From the NCBI GenBank assembly GCA_934271085.1, contig CAKQQU010000055.1, positions 1 through 8,860 of the forward strand: a stretch of 8,860 nucleotides of DNA, given 5' to 3'. Position 1 is the first letter of the stretch. Each line of letters starts with the position of its first letter. This document shows positions 1 through 6,893 of this stretch, one piece after another. The DNA is from an uncultured Bacillota bacterium (GTDB lineage Bacteria; Bacillota; Dehalobacteriia; UBA4068). Under the pieces are notes generated by a model. It was not told where the DNA came from. It saw nothing but the letters and a program-made list of their open reading frames with translations, and did no database searches. The translations under genes were made by a program, and so were the position numbers.

Positions 1-3000
1 GGGTATTGGGAGAGCAGAATACCCGTAATATTCGCGGCGGCAAGCTGGAAGATGTTATATTTTCCGGTACCGGCAAACGGCGTCCTCTTTCCATGGCCGA
101 AGTTACAATTATCCTTGATAACAGTGACGGGCGGCTTAATCTGCCTACCAGTGAAGTAAGCATTACCCGCAGGGCAATTCGCGGCGGGGGCAGTGATTAC
201 CTGATAAATAATAAAGTTTGCCGTTTGAAGGATGTGCATGATCTTTTTGTAGATACCGGTGTCAGCGTGGATGGATTATCTATTATCAATCAGGGCAGAA
301 TAAACGAGCTGATTAATGCCCGCCCTGATGAAAGGCGCGCTCTGGTTGAAGAAGCAGCAGGTATAATCAAGTATCGGGATCGGAAAAGGGAAGCCGTTCG
401 CCGTCTGGCAGAAACAGAACGTCATTTGGAAACTATCGGCGCTATTGTTGCCGAATTATCTGACAGGCTGGAGCCCCTGAAAGCTCAGGCCCAGAAAGCC
501 GAAAAGTATTTGGAATTAAAAGAAGAAGCGGACAGGCTGGAGATAGGTTTATCTGTAAAAGTTCTAACTGAAATAAAGGATAAAATATCACATCTGGATG
601 ATACTTTGGTTGAGAGTAAGCGCAGTCTGCTGGAAGAGGATGGAAAGAGACTTACCCTTTCTGCGGAAACAGAGCAGCTGCGTTTGACTATCAATGAATT
701 GGATGAAACCGTGACCAGAGCTTCCCAGCAGTTCTATCAGCTGCAGTCTGCGCGGGAAAAGGCCGAAGGCGAATTGGCTTTGGGTCGCAGCGCCAAGGAA
801 AACGCCGATGCAAATATTCAGCGCCTACAAACTGAATTAGCCGGCTTGGAGCAGGCATTGTGTTCCAAGCAAGATGAGATACAGCAATTATCCGCCCATA
901 TTGAACGTACCCGCAGCGAGATATCCCGGGATGAGGAAAATATCCTTAGCGGCCAGGGCGGCGAAGAAGATATACGTAGCCAATCGGGACTGCTTTCTGA
1001 TAAGCTGTCCCAGCTGCAGAAGGATCTTAACGATATTACTGCCGATTCAGCGGCAGCTGTCGGGCAACTGGATTTTACAGAGCAATTGTTGGCCAAAAAC
1101 CGGGAAGAGCTGGTGGCGGTTGAAGCTCAACAGCTGCAGTTAGCTGATGATATAAGAGAAGCGGATGCCAGATCAACCAGTTTACATAAGCATCAGGATG
1201 AGCTTAAAGAGTTGATCCGCAGGCAGACTGCTGCTGTTAATGAGCAGGAGCTGGAATTGCGCAAGCTAAACAAGGAGCTGGAGGATACGGCAGCATGCGA
1301 GGCAGATAAGCGGTATCAGGTAAGCTCTGCCAAGACCCGCGTAACAATGCTGGAAGATATGGCTGCTGATTACGAGGGATTTTTCCCGGGCGTAAGGGGT
1401 TTGATGAGCGCTGACCGCCGGAGCAAGGCGCCGGAAGGGATTATTGGCGTTATCTCTGAATTGATGGATGTTCCGGAAAAGTATAGGGCTGCCATTGAGA
1501 CATATCTGGGGGCAAACCTGCAAAATGTAGTAACAGCCAATACGGAATCAGCCAAAGCATGCGTTGCCTACCTGAAAAAGAATGAATTGGGAAGGGCCAC
1601 CTTCCTGCCCCTTGATGCGCTTAAAGTACGTCCTGCCGCAGATATAAGCTCAGTGAGCGGCATGAAAGGTGTTGCCGGTTTGGCAACCGATCTGGTGGAT
1701 TGCCAGCCTGATATCCGTCCGGCCGTGGATTTTCTGCTTAATAATCTGCTGATAGCTGATAAGATGGATGATGCTGTGAGAGCCGCGCGATCCTTAAAAT
1801 ACCGGGTAAGCGTGGCCACGTTGGATGGGGATATTGTTCATCCCGGAGCATCCATTTCCGGCGGTTCGCGCAATAAAAAAACACCGGATCTATTAGGTAA
1901 AAAAAGCAGGTTGCAGGAAGCAAAAAAGGCTTTGGCCGAGGCTGAAAAAGAATTAAGCGTTTTCGAAGAAAAAACAGCTTCACTTAGGAAGCAGGTTGGC
2001 AAAAGCTATGATATGTCGGATGAGCTGCAAACTCAACTGCAGCGTTTATCCAGAGAATCTTTTGATGTGGAGCAGGAATTAGCGCGGCTGACCTTTACAT
2101 CCAATGAGTCTAAAAAGCAATCGGCAGATTTGGCCATACGCAAAGAAGCATTAAATAAACAATCCCGGCAGCTTAAGACAGATCTGGCTGAACTGCAGTC
2201 CGATTGCAGCCGTAATTATGAGGCCAAAAAGCAAATAGAGGATAGTATTTGCGCTGTTTCGGAAGATCTTGCGGAGCTGCAGCGGCAAATCAGCGGTCAT
2301 CAGGACGAGCTGACTGAACGGAAAATGAATCTTGCTTCCTCCCGTCAAAAGCTGCGTGGGCAAACTCTTACCCTGGAACGGCTTAATGATGAGCATAATA
2401 ATCTGAGCTGGGAGGCAGAGGAAAAAAGTGCAGATCTTGAATCTGCTGCCGGCATTGCGGCTGAATGCACCGAAAAAATAAATGCAGCCGAGCAGACTCT
2501 TCAGAGCCTTGCCGTTCAGCTTCATGATTCGGGAGCAGAATTGGAGAAGATGCGGCATGGTTTGTCTTCCGAGACGGATCGTCTGCGGGAGCTGGAGAAA
2601 CAGGAAAGGGAATGTTTCCGCCAGAAGGAATCTTTCCAGGCAGAGGTTCATCAGCTGGAATTGAAGCGGGAGCATTGGCTGGCAGATTATGATAATGAAG
2701 CCGCCAAACTGGCCGAGAAATTTGATTTGACTTTAGATGCAGCAGTAATCAGGGCTGGCGAAATCAGTTTATCACGTGGTTCGATGAATAACCGTTTATC
2801 CCAGCTGCGCCGGGAAATAAGCAGCCTGGGAGAAGTTAATACGGCGGCTATCAGTGAATATGAGGAAGTAAGCGAAAGGCATGGTTTTCTTTCCGGCCAG
2901 CGTGACGATATGATAAATGCCCGGGCAAAACTGGATAAAGTTATATCTGAGATGGATAGTATTATGTCCCGGCGTTTCCGTGATGCTTATACCAGGCTTA

Positions 3001-3428
3001 GCAAGGCCTTTGATGAGAGTTTTACCCGTCTGTTTGGCGGCGGCAGCGCAGGGCTGTACCTTTCTTCACCGGATGATATTCTTGATACCGGTGTGGAGAT
3101 CAGGGTGGATCCGCCAGGCAAAAAGGTGGCAAATTATAATTTGCTTTCCGGCGGCGAAAAATCTCTTGTAGGTATTGCGCTGCTGTTTGCCATGCTTAAA
3201 GTACGCCCCACGCCGTTTTGCGTGATGGACGAGGTGGATGCTGCTTTGGACGAGGCCAATATTGGCCGGTTTACTGATTTCCTGCAGGAAGAGGCAAACA
3301 ACAGTCAGTTTGTAATGATAACCCACCGCCAGAGAACTATGGAAGCTGCTTCATCCATGTGGGGCGTTACTATGGAAGAAGAGGGCGTTTCCATGGTTTT
3401 GTCCGTAAAAATGGATCAATATAGTTAA
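1..3428 (+). CDS. smc: Chromosome segregation ATPase SMC (5' partial)
   Basis: SMC forms dimers that, with the ScpA and ScpB partners known for the family, use ATP to compact and segregate the nucleoid. The reading frame is open from the left edge. The first residues, V-L-G-E-Q, match the stretch just after the Walker A P-loop, so about 47 N-terminal residues, including Walker A, lie outside; TTG at 6 is an internal Leu codon, not a start. Head-domain sequence runs to about 390, followed by a long Glu/Lys/Gln/Leu-rich coiled coil. The hinge is about 1370-1870 (from GFFPGVRGL to the GGS after HPGASI), then comes the returning coiled coil. The C-terminal head has the signature LLSGGEK (about 3141-3161), Walker B with D-loop (FCVMDEVDAALDE, about 3216-3254) and the ITHR switch (about 3318-3329). 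The visible 1,140 residues plus the missing part fit the usual length of about 1,190. ftsY follows 12 bases later and is probably cotranscribed. No frameshift is seen. Confidence 0.97.
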   Translation, partial: VLGEQNTRNIRGGKLEDVIFSGTGKRRPLSMAEVTIILDNSDGRLNLPTSEVSITRRAIRGGGSDYLINNKVCRLKDVHDLFVDTGVSVDGLSIINQGRINELINARPDERRALVEEAAGIIKYRDRKREAVRRLAETERHLETIGAIVAELSDRLEPLKAQAQKAEKYLELKEEADRLEIGLSVKVLTEIKDKISHLDDTLVESKRSLLEEDGKRLTLSAETEQLRLTINELDETVTRASQQFYQLQSAREKAEGELALGRSAKENADANIQRLQTELAGLEQALCSKQDEIQQLSAHIERTRSEISRDEENILSGQGGEEDIRSQSGLLSDKLSQLQKDLNDITADSAAAVGQLDFTEQLLAKNREELVAVEAQQLQLADDIREADARSTSLHKHQDELKELIRRQTAAVNEQELELRKLNKELEDTAACEADKRYQVSSAKTRVTMLEDMAADYEGFFPGVRGLMSADRRSKAPEGIIGVISELMDVPEKYRAAIETYLGANLQNVVTANTESAKACVAYLKKNELGRATFLPLDALKVRPAADISSVSGMKGVAGLATDLVDCQPDIRPAVDFLLNNLLIADKMDDAVRAARSLKYRVSVATLDGDIVHPGASISGGSRNKKTPDLLGKKSRLQEAKKALAEAEKELSVFEEKTASLRKQVGKSYDMSDELQTQLQRLSRESFDVEQELARLTFTSNESKKQSADLAIRKEALNKQSRQLKTDLAELQSDCSRNYEAKKQIEDSICAVSEDLAELQRQISGHQDELTERKMNLASSRQKLRGQTLTLERLNDEHNNLSWEAEEKSADLESAAGIAAECTEKINAAEQTLQSLAVQLHDSGAELEKMRHGLSSETDRLRELEKQERECFRQKESFQAEVHQLELKREHWLADYDNEAAKLAEKFDLTLDAAVIRAGEISLSRGSMNNRLSQLRREISSLGEVNTAAISEYEEVSERHGFLSGQRDDMINARAKLDKVISEMDSIMSRRFRDAYTRLSKAFDESFTRLFGGGSAGLYLSSPDDILDTGVEIRVDPPGKKVANYNLLSGGEKSLVGIALLFAMLKVRPTPFCVMDEVDAALDEANIGRFTDFLQEEANNSQFVMITHRQRTMEAASSMWGVTMEEEGVSMVLSVKMDQYS

Positions 3429-3440
3429 AGGAGAAAGATA

Positions 3441-4358
3441 ATGGGCTTATTTAAAAAATTATCCGCCGGGCTTGCCAAAACCAGAGCAACCTTTGCTGTT
3501 GGGGTAAAAAGTATTTTCAGCGGACGCGTGGATGAAGAATTTTTTGAGGAACTGGAAGAAGCGCTTATCCTGGCTGATATTGGTGTGGCTACCTCCCTTA
3601 AACTTAGCGAAAGACTGCGGGAAAGGGCCAAAAATGATAGAATTAAAGATAGGGAAGAACTGTGGCAGGCTCTGGAGGATGAGATTGCCGAAATTCTTCT
3701 TTCCCATCAGGGTGAGGGGCTGATCCTGCAGCCGGGAAAACTGAATATACTGCTGATGATAGGCGTTAATGGAGCCGGTAAAACTACCACTATCGGCAAA
3801 TTGGCTGCCCGCTATAAATCCGAGGGAAAAAGCGTTCTGCTGGCAGCAGCCGATACCTACCGGGCTGCCGCTGCCGAGCAGTTGGAAGGTTGGGCAAAAC
3901 GTGTAGGCGTACCATTGATTCGCCAGGAAGAAGGCGCAGATCCCGCTGCCGTTGTATTTGATGCTATTGCTTCTGCGAAGGCGCATAAAACAGATGTGCT
4001 TATAATAGATACTGCCGGACGTCTGCAGAACAAGACCAACCTTATGTCGGAATTGGCAAAAATAGGCCGGGTAATCAATAGAGAGGCGGGAGATGCTTCT
4101 CTGGAAACTCTGCTGGTGCTGGATGGCGGTACCGGGCAGAACGCTATATCCCAGGCCCGCCAGTTTGCCGAGGCTGTGCCTCTGACCGGTCTGGTCATCA
4201 CCAAACTGGACGGTACTGCAAAAGGCGGAGCCATAGTGGGCGTCAGCGAGGAAAGCGGCTTGCCGGTAAGATTAATAGGCATTGGTGAAAGTGTGGAGGA
4301 TTTACGGGATTTTGACGCCGAAGGCTTTGCCAAGGCTCTGTTTGAAGAAGGCAATTAA
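3441..4358 (+). CDS. ftsY: Signal recognition particle receptor FtsY (SRP GTPase)
   Basis: FtsY is the membrane-associated GTPase receptor that docks SRP (Ffh) with nascent membrane proteins at the translocon. The 305-residue protein has a short N-terminal helix (MGLFKKLSAGLAKT), a helical N domain to about residue 90, and an NG GTPase domain. Visible motifs are G1 GVNGAGKTT (108-116), DTYRAAAAEQL (138-148), G3 DTAGR (190-194), G4 TKLD (254-257) and GIGE (280-283). It lacks the long acidic A domain of E. coli FtsY, as is usual in Firmicutes. The ATG at 3441 is chosen because AAAGGAG at 3427-3433 lies just upstream and overlaps the smc stop. An oddity is LDGGTGQNA at about 227-235, where many family members have LDATTGQNA. 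smc-ftsY linkage is common in Bacillota. Confidence 0.97.
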   Translation: MGLFKKLSAGLAKTRATFAVGVKSIFSGRVDEEFFEELEEALILADIGVATSLKLSERLRERAKNDRIKDREELWQALEDEIAEILLSHQGEGLILQPGKLNILLMIGVNGAGKTTTIGKLAARYKSEGKSVLLAAADTYRAAAAEQLEGWAKRVGVPLIRQEEGADPAAVVFDAIASAKAHKTDVLIIDTAGRLQNKTNLMSELAKIGRVINREAGDASLETLLVLDGGTGQNAISQARQFAEAVPLTGLVITKLDGTAKGGAIVGVSEESGLPVRLIGIGESVEDLRDFDAEGFAKALFEEGN

Positions 4359-4440
4359 TATTTACAGATGTGGTCAATATGTCTGCAGGATAAATGATAA
4401 TTTTATATATTATGATAATGGCAATGGCTATGTCTTGGCC

Positions 4441-4471
4441 AAAAAAAAGGGACTCCCAATGGGAGTCCCTT
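4441..4471 (-). terminator. Intrinsic terminator of the rplL operon, between convergent rplL and ftsY
   Basis: A perfect inverted repeat, GGGACTCCC (4449-4457) and GGGAGTCCC (4461-4469), is extended to 11 bp by flanking AA/TT and has a very short loop. Read on the minus strand, the hairpin is followed by eight T residues (complement of 4441-4448), a classic rho-independent terminator about 22 bases after the rplL stop. Read on the plus strand, the tail is only TTAATAATTCT, so termination of smc-ftsY here would be weaker, though the hairpin may serve both. Confidence 0.93.
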
Positions 4472-4492
4472 AATAATTCTAAAAAAGTAATG

Positions 4493-4870
4493 CTATTTGA
4501 GTTCCACGGTAGCGCCGGCTTCTTCCAGTTTAGCTTTAACAGCCTCGGCCTCGTCCTTGCTGACGCCTTCTTTAACAGGCTTGGGAGCGCCCTCGACCAG
4601 TTCTTTGGCTTCTTTCAGACCCAGACCGGTGATTTCGCGGACAGCTTTGATAACGCCGACCTTAGCAGTGCCAAAGCCAGCCAGGATGACGTCAAAGTCA
4701 GTTTTTTCTTCAGCAGCGGCAGCACCGCCATCAGCGGGACCGGCAGCAGCAACGGCAACGGGAGCAGCGGCGGATACGCCAAACTCTTCGCAGAAGGTAT
4801 CAACCAGTTCCTTCAGCTCGAGAACGTTCATTTCTTTAACGATATCAATAATGTCAGTGATTTTAGACAT
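4493..4870 (-). CDS. rplL: 50S ribosomal protein L7/L12
   Basis: L7/L12 forms the multicopy flexible ribosomal stalk that recruits and stimulates translational GTPases; its dimers attach to L10. The 125-residue protein has the N-terminal dimerisation domain (MSKITDIIDIVKEMNVLELKELV), an Ala/Gly-rich hinge (about 34-56) and the conserved C-terminal domain beginning KTDFDVIL and including TGLGLKEAKELVEGAPKPVKEGV. The start at 4870 is supported by AGGAGG (4878-4883) with 7-base spacing. It lies 38 bases after rplJ and shares its transcript. In most bacteria rpoB follows; here a terminator and the convergent ftsY follow instead. Confidence 0.98.
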   Translation of the reverse strand: MSKITDIIDIVKEMNVLELKELVDTFCEEFGVSAAAPVAVAAAGPADGGAAAAEEKTDFDVILAGFGTAKVGVIKAVREITGLGLKEAKELVEGAPKPVKEGVSKDEAEAVKAKLEEAGATVELK

Positions 4871-4908
4871 TTTGTTTCCTCCTATAATATTCAGTAAAAA
4901 TTAAATTC

Positions 4909-5424
4909 TTATTCTGCAGCAGCTTCAGCAGGAGCCTCAAGTTTTTCAGCATAGCTGTTGAGGGCGCGGGCAAATGATGCCATGGGAGCGCTGAAGCAGC
5001 AGGCGATCTGGGACAGCAAGGCTTCACGGGAAGGCAGTTTGGCCAAAGCATCAACTGCGGCTGCATCCAGGAATTTTTTGGAAAGCAGACCTGCCTTGAA
5101 TGCAGGTACTTTATTTTCGCGGATAAAATCGCCAATGACTTTGGCACCAGCAACAGGATCCTTGGAAAAAGCAATAGCAGTGGGGCCTTCCAGATACTGA
5201 TCCAGTTCGCTGATGCCAAAGTTGTTGGCAGCTATGCGGATCAGGGTGTTTTTGGTTACCCGGTAATCAACGCCTGCTTCACGGAGCTTAGCGCGGAGTT
5301 TTACATCCTTATCAACGGTGATACCGCGATAGTCGGACAGAATAACTGCTTCGTTTTCTTCAAACAGTTTTTGCAGTTCGGCTACCTTTGCTTCTTTTTC
5401 GATCATCTGAGGTTTCTTTTCCAT
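4909..5424 (-). CDS. rplJ: 50S ribosomal protein L10
   Basis: L10 anchors L7/L12 dimers to the large subunit and, as the L10-L12 complex, is the known autoregulator of its own mRNA. The 171-residue product has the typical N-terminal RNA-binding region (EKEAKVAELQKLFEENEAVILSDYRGITV), the RVTKNTLIRIA segment, a FKAGLLSKK segment, and a C-terminal helical tail with an Ala/Glu-rich end (EKLEAPAEAAAE) that binds L12. ATG at 5424 is preceded by AAGGAGG (5437-5443) at about 12 bases, slightly long. The in-frame ATG at residue 7 is an alternative, but it would be further from the ribosome-binding site. The L10 leader at 5470-5587 precedes it. Confidence 0.97.
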   Translation of the reverse strand: MEKKPQMIEKEAKVAELQKLFEENEAVILSDYRGITVDKDVKLRAKLREAGVDYRVTKNTLIRIAANNFGISELDQYLEGPTAIAFSKDPVAGAKVIGDFIRENKVPAFKAGLLSKKFLDAAAVDALAKLPSREALLSQIACCFSAPMASFARALNSYAEKLEAPAEAAAE

Positions 5425-5469
5425 TCTTATAGTACACCTCCTTCCGGTGGCAAATCAAAACATTTTCCT

Positions 5470-5501
5470 AAAAAAATCCCCTGACCATAGAAGGGCAGGG
5501 G
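5470..5501 (-). terminator. Attenuator terminator in the L10 leader
   Basis: On the minus strand CCCCUG (5501-5496) pairs with CAGGGG (5483-5478) around a 12-base loop, followed by A and seven U residues (5476-5470). It lies 46 bases upstream of the rplJ start, so read-through must be regulated for rplJ-rplL to be expressed. The 12-base loop contains UCUAUGGU, the 3' strand of the leader's closing stem. Confidence 0.9.
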
Positions 5502-5587
5502 AAAACAGTAATTAACTGTGATCTGTGCTTCCTGCCTCGGCAGGCGCGGCTGAGCGCTTATTTCAATGAAACCTGCTGTCTATGGTA
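5470..5587 (-). promoter_or_regulatory. L10 leader RNA (autoregulatory, in rplA-rplJ gap)
   Basis: The 196-base gap between rplA and rplJ holds an element resembling the Rfam L10 leader, on the minus strand. A perfect 8-bp long-range stem pairs ACCAUAGA (5586-5579) with UCUAUGGU (5491-5484). Inside it is the characteristic CCUGC-CGAG-GCAGG hairpin (5544-5531), preceded by an upstream CAGCAGG (5578-5572). It ends in an intrinsic terminator (5470-5501). GGCAGG (5536-5531) is also complementary to CCUGCC (5499-5494) in the terminator's 5' arm, giving an alternative antiterminator. The L10-L12 complex is known to bind such leaders and, in Bacillus subtilis, to favour termination; the same outcome here is inference. 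Confidence 0.88.
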
Positions 5588-5620
5588 GAAAATAATTTAG
5601 TTATCTAATTAAGGATAAAG

Positions 5621-6325
5621 CTATTTTGCGGAACCTAAAGGCTTCTGGGGATTAATCTTAACGCCCAGACCCATAGTAGAGCTGACGGTAACGCTTTTCA
5701 TATATTGGCCCTTTGCTGCCGCAGGTTTAGCTTTGATAAGAATATCGATGATGGTCTTGTAGTTTTCCAACAGCTTTTCAACTTCAAAGGAAGCCTTGCC
5801 TATACGGCAATGGATATTGGCAGCCTTATCAAGACGATATTCAACTTTACCGGCTTTAACGTCGGCAATAGCGCGGGCAACATCCACGGTAACAGTTCCG
5901 GTTTTGGGGTTAGGCATCAAACCCTTGGGACCGAGCAGACGGCCCAGGCGGCCGACCAGACCCATCATATCGGGGGTGGCAACGGCTACATCAAAGCCGA
6001 ACCAACCACCCTGGATCTTTTCTACCATATCTTCAGCGCCAACAAAATCGGCGCCGGCCTCTTCGGCCTCTTTAGCTTTATCGCCTTTGGCAAATACCAA
6101 GACGCTGCGGCTTTTACCGGTACCGTTGGGCAGAACAACTGCGCCGCGGATCTGCTGATCGGCCTGGCGGGGATCCAGATTGAGATGGATAGCCAGCTCA
6201 ACAGTTTCGTCAAATTTGGCCTTTGCGTTTTCCTTAACGATGGCCAGCGCCTCTTCGGGATCACGCAGAATAGTCAAATCAGTATTATTTACTGTTTCAA
6301 GATATTTTTTGCCATGCTTCGGCAT
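5621..6325 (-). CDS. rplA: 50S ribosomal protein L1
   Basis: L1 binds the mobile L1 stalk of 23S rRNA, helps release E-site tRNA, and represses its own mRNA in bacteria and archaea. The 234-residue protein has the normal family length. Visible landmarks are the N-terminal MPKHGKKY, FDETVELAIHL (38-48), RGAVVLPNGTGK (60-71), GGWFGFDVAVATPDMM (106-121), the signature GRLLGPKGLMPNPKTGTV (128-145) and the C-terminal STMGLGVKI. ATG at 6325 is chosen because AAGGAGG (6334-6340) lies 8 bases upstream. The frame stays open to a GTG at 6367, but that extension overlaps the operator-like hairpin and is not conserved L1 sequence. It lies 53 bases after rplK. Confidence 0.98.
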   Translation of the reverse strand: MPKHGKKYLETVNNTDLTILRDPEEALAIVKENAKAKFDETVELAIHLNLDPRQADQQIRGAVVLPNGTGKSRSVLVFAKGDKAKEAEEAGADFVGAEDMVEKIQGGWFGFDVAVATPDMMGLVGRLGRLLGPKGLMPNPKTGTVTVDVARAIADVKAGKVEYRLDKAANIHCRIGKASFEVEKLLENYKTIIDILIKAKPAAAKGQYMKSVTVSSTMGLGVKINPQKPLGSAK

Positions 6326-6341
6326 ATCATATTCCTCCTTG

Positions 6342-6367
6342 GTGGTTACGGAGATAACTCCTCCCAC
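6342..6367 (-). promoter_or_regulatory. L1-operator-like hairpin before rplA
   Basis: In the mRNA, outer stem GUGG (6367-6364) pairs with CCAC (6345-6342), and inner stem GGAG (6361-6358) pairs with CUCC (6353-6350) around a UUAU loop. The asymmetric internal loop is GA opposite GUAA. This is the layout of the L1-binding site in 23S rRNA helix 76-77, where GGUGG, GA and GG face an A-rich strand and CCACC. It sits one base from the rplA Shine-Dalgarno, so a bound protein would block initiation. Function is inferred from structure and position. Confidence 0.65.
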
Positions 6368-6378
6368 TATTCTATAAC

Positions 6379-6804
6379 CTAGTCAACTACCGTGATACCC
6401 ATGCTGCGAGCGGTGCCTTCGATAACACGCATAGCGGCGTCGATGTCGGCGGCGTTAAGATCGGGCATTTTGGTCTCAGCGATTTCTTTGACCTGAGCTT
6501 TGGTAACAGAGCCTACTTTGTTCTTCAGCGGGTTGTCAGAAGCTTTTTCCAGACCGGCTGCCTTTTTCAGCAGAACTGCTGCAGGCGGGGTCTTAAGGAT
6601 GAAGGTGAAAGAACGGTCCTCATAGATAGTGATTTCGGCAGGAATGATCATACCAGGCTGGTTGCTGGTTTTTTCATTGAATTCCTTGCAGAAACCCATG
6701 ATGTTTACGCCATGCGGGCCCAGGATGGAGCCTACCGGCGGCGCGGGATTTGCTTTACCCGCAGGTATTTGCAGTTTGACAACTGCGGTTACCTTTTTTG
6801 CCAT
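6379..6804 (-). CDS. rplK: 50S ribosomal protein L11
   Basis: L11 binds the GTPase-associated region of 23S rRNA (helices 43/44) at the base of the stalk and affects factor-dependent GTP hydrolysis and stringent-response sensing. The 141-residue protein has the standard length. It shows the Pro-rich N-terminal domain (KANPAPPVGSILGPHGVNI, residues 17-35), KTPPA (71-75) at the domain linker, and the C-terminal RNA-binding domain ending EGTARSMGITV. ATG at 6804 has AGGAGG at 6813-6818. It lies between nusG (89-base gap) and rplA, the conserved order. The upstream gap holds an L1-operator-like hairpin. Confidence 0.98.
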   Translation of the reverse strand: MAKKVTAVVKLQIPAGKANPAPPVGSILGPHGVNIMGFCKEFNEKTSNQPGMIIPAEITIYEDRSFTFILKTPPAAVLLKKAAGLEKASDNPLKNKVGSVTKAQVKEIAETKMPDLNAADIDAAMRVIEGTARSMGITVVD

Positions 6805-6827
6805 TTGTAAAACCTCCTATAATATAA

Positions 6828-6858
6828 TGTGGTAAACGGAGCTTGCGCTCCTCCCACA
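6828..6858 (-). promoter_or_regulatory. L1-operator-like hairpin before rplK
   Basis: In the mRNA, outer stem UGUGG (6858-6854) pairs with CCACA (6832-6828), and inner stem GGAGC (6851-6847) pairs with GCUCC (6842-6838) closed by a GCAA tetraloop. The internal loop is GA opposite GUUUA. The GUGGGAGG strand and the facing UACCAC match the L1-stalk site of 23S rRNA, which has GGUGGGAGG facing UACCACC. It ends 9 bases before the rplK Shine-Dalgarno. L1 repression of rplK-rplA through an mRNA mimic of its rRNA site is established in E. coli; its action here is inferred. Confidence 0.75.
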
Positions 6859-6893
6859 GCGGGGAACATATTAACAGATGTCTGCTGGTCGGA

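Noticed and set aside
6..8. TTG at 6 as the smc start.
   Set aside because: The frame is open to the window edge and the sequence is the conserved WVLGEQ region, so the gene begins upstream.
2151..2675. A 174-codon minus-strand ORF inside smc.
   Set aside because: It lies opposite the SMC coiled coil, whose frame is uninterrupted; no initiation signal or recognisable domain.
4394..4897. A plus-strand ORF beginning MIILYIMIMAMAM downstream of ftsY.
   Set aside because: It runs through the terminator hairpin and antisense to rplL, with low-complexity start and no ribosome-binding site.
6326..6367. GTG at 6367 as an upstream start for rplA.
   Set aside because: The extension would overlap the hairpin, ignore the strong AAGGAGG next to 6325, and lengthen L1 beyond its normal N-terminus.
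5705..6382. A 225-codon plus-strand ORF opposite rplA.
   Set aside because: It is antisense to a clear L1 gene, has no Shine-Dalgarno and matches no family; a shadow of L1 codon use.
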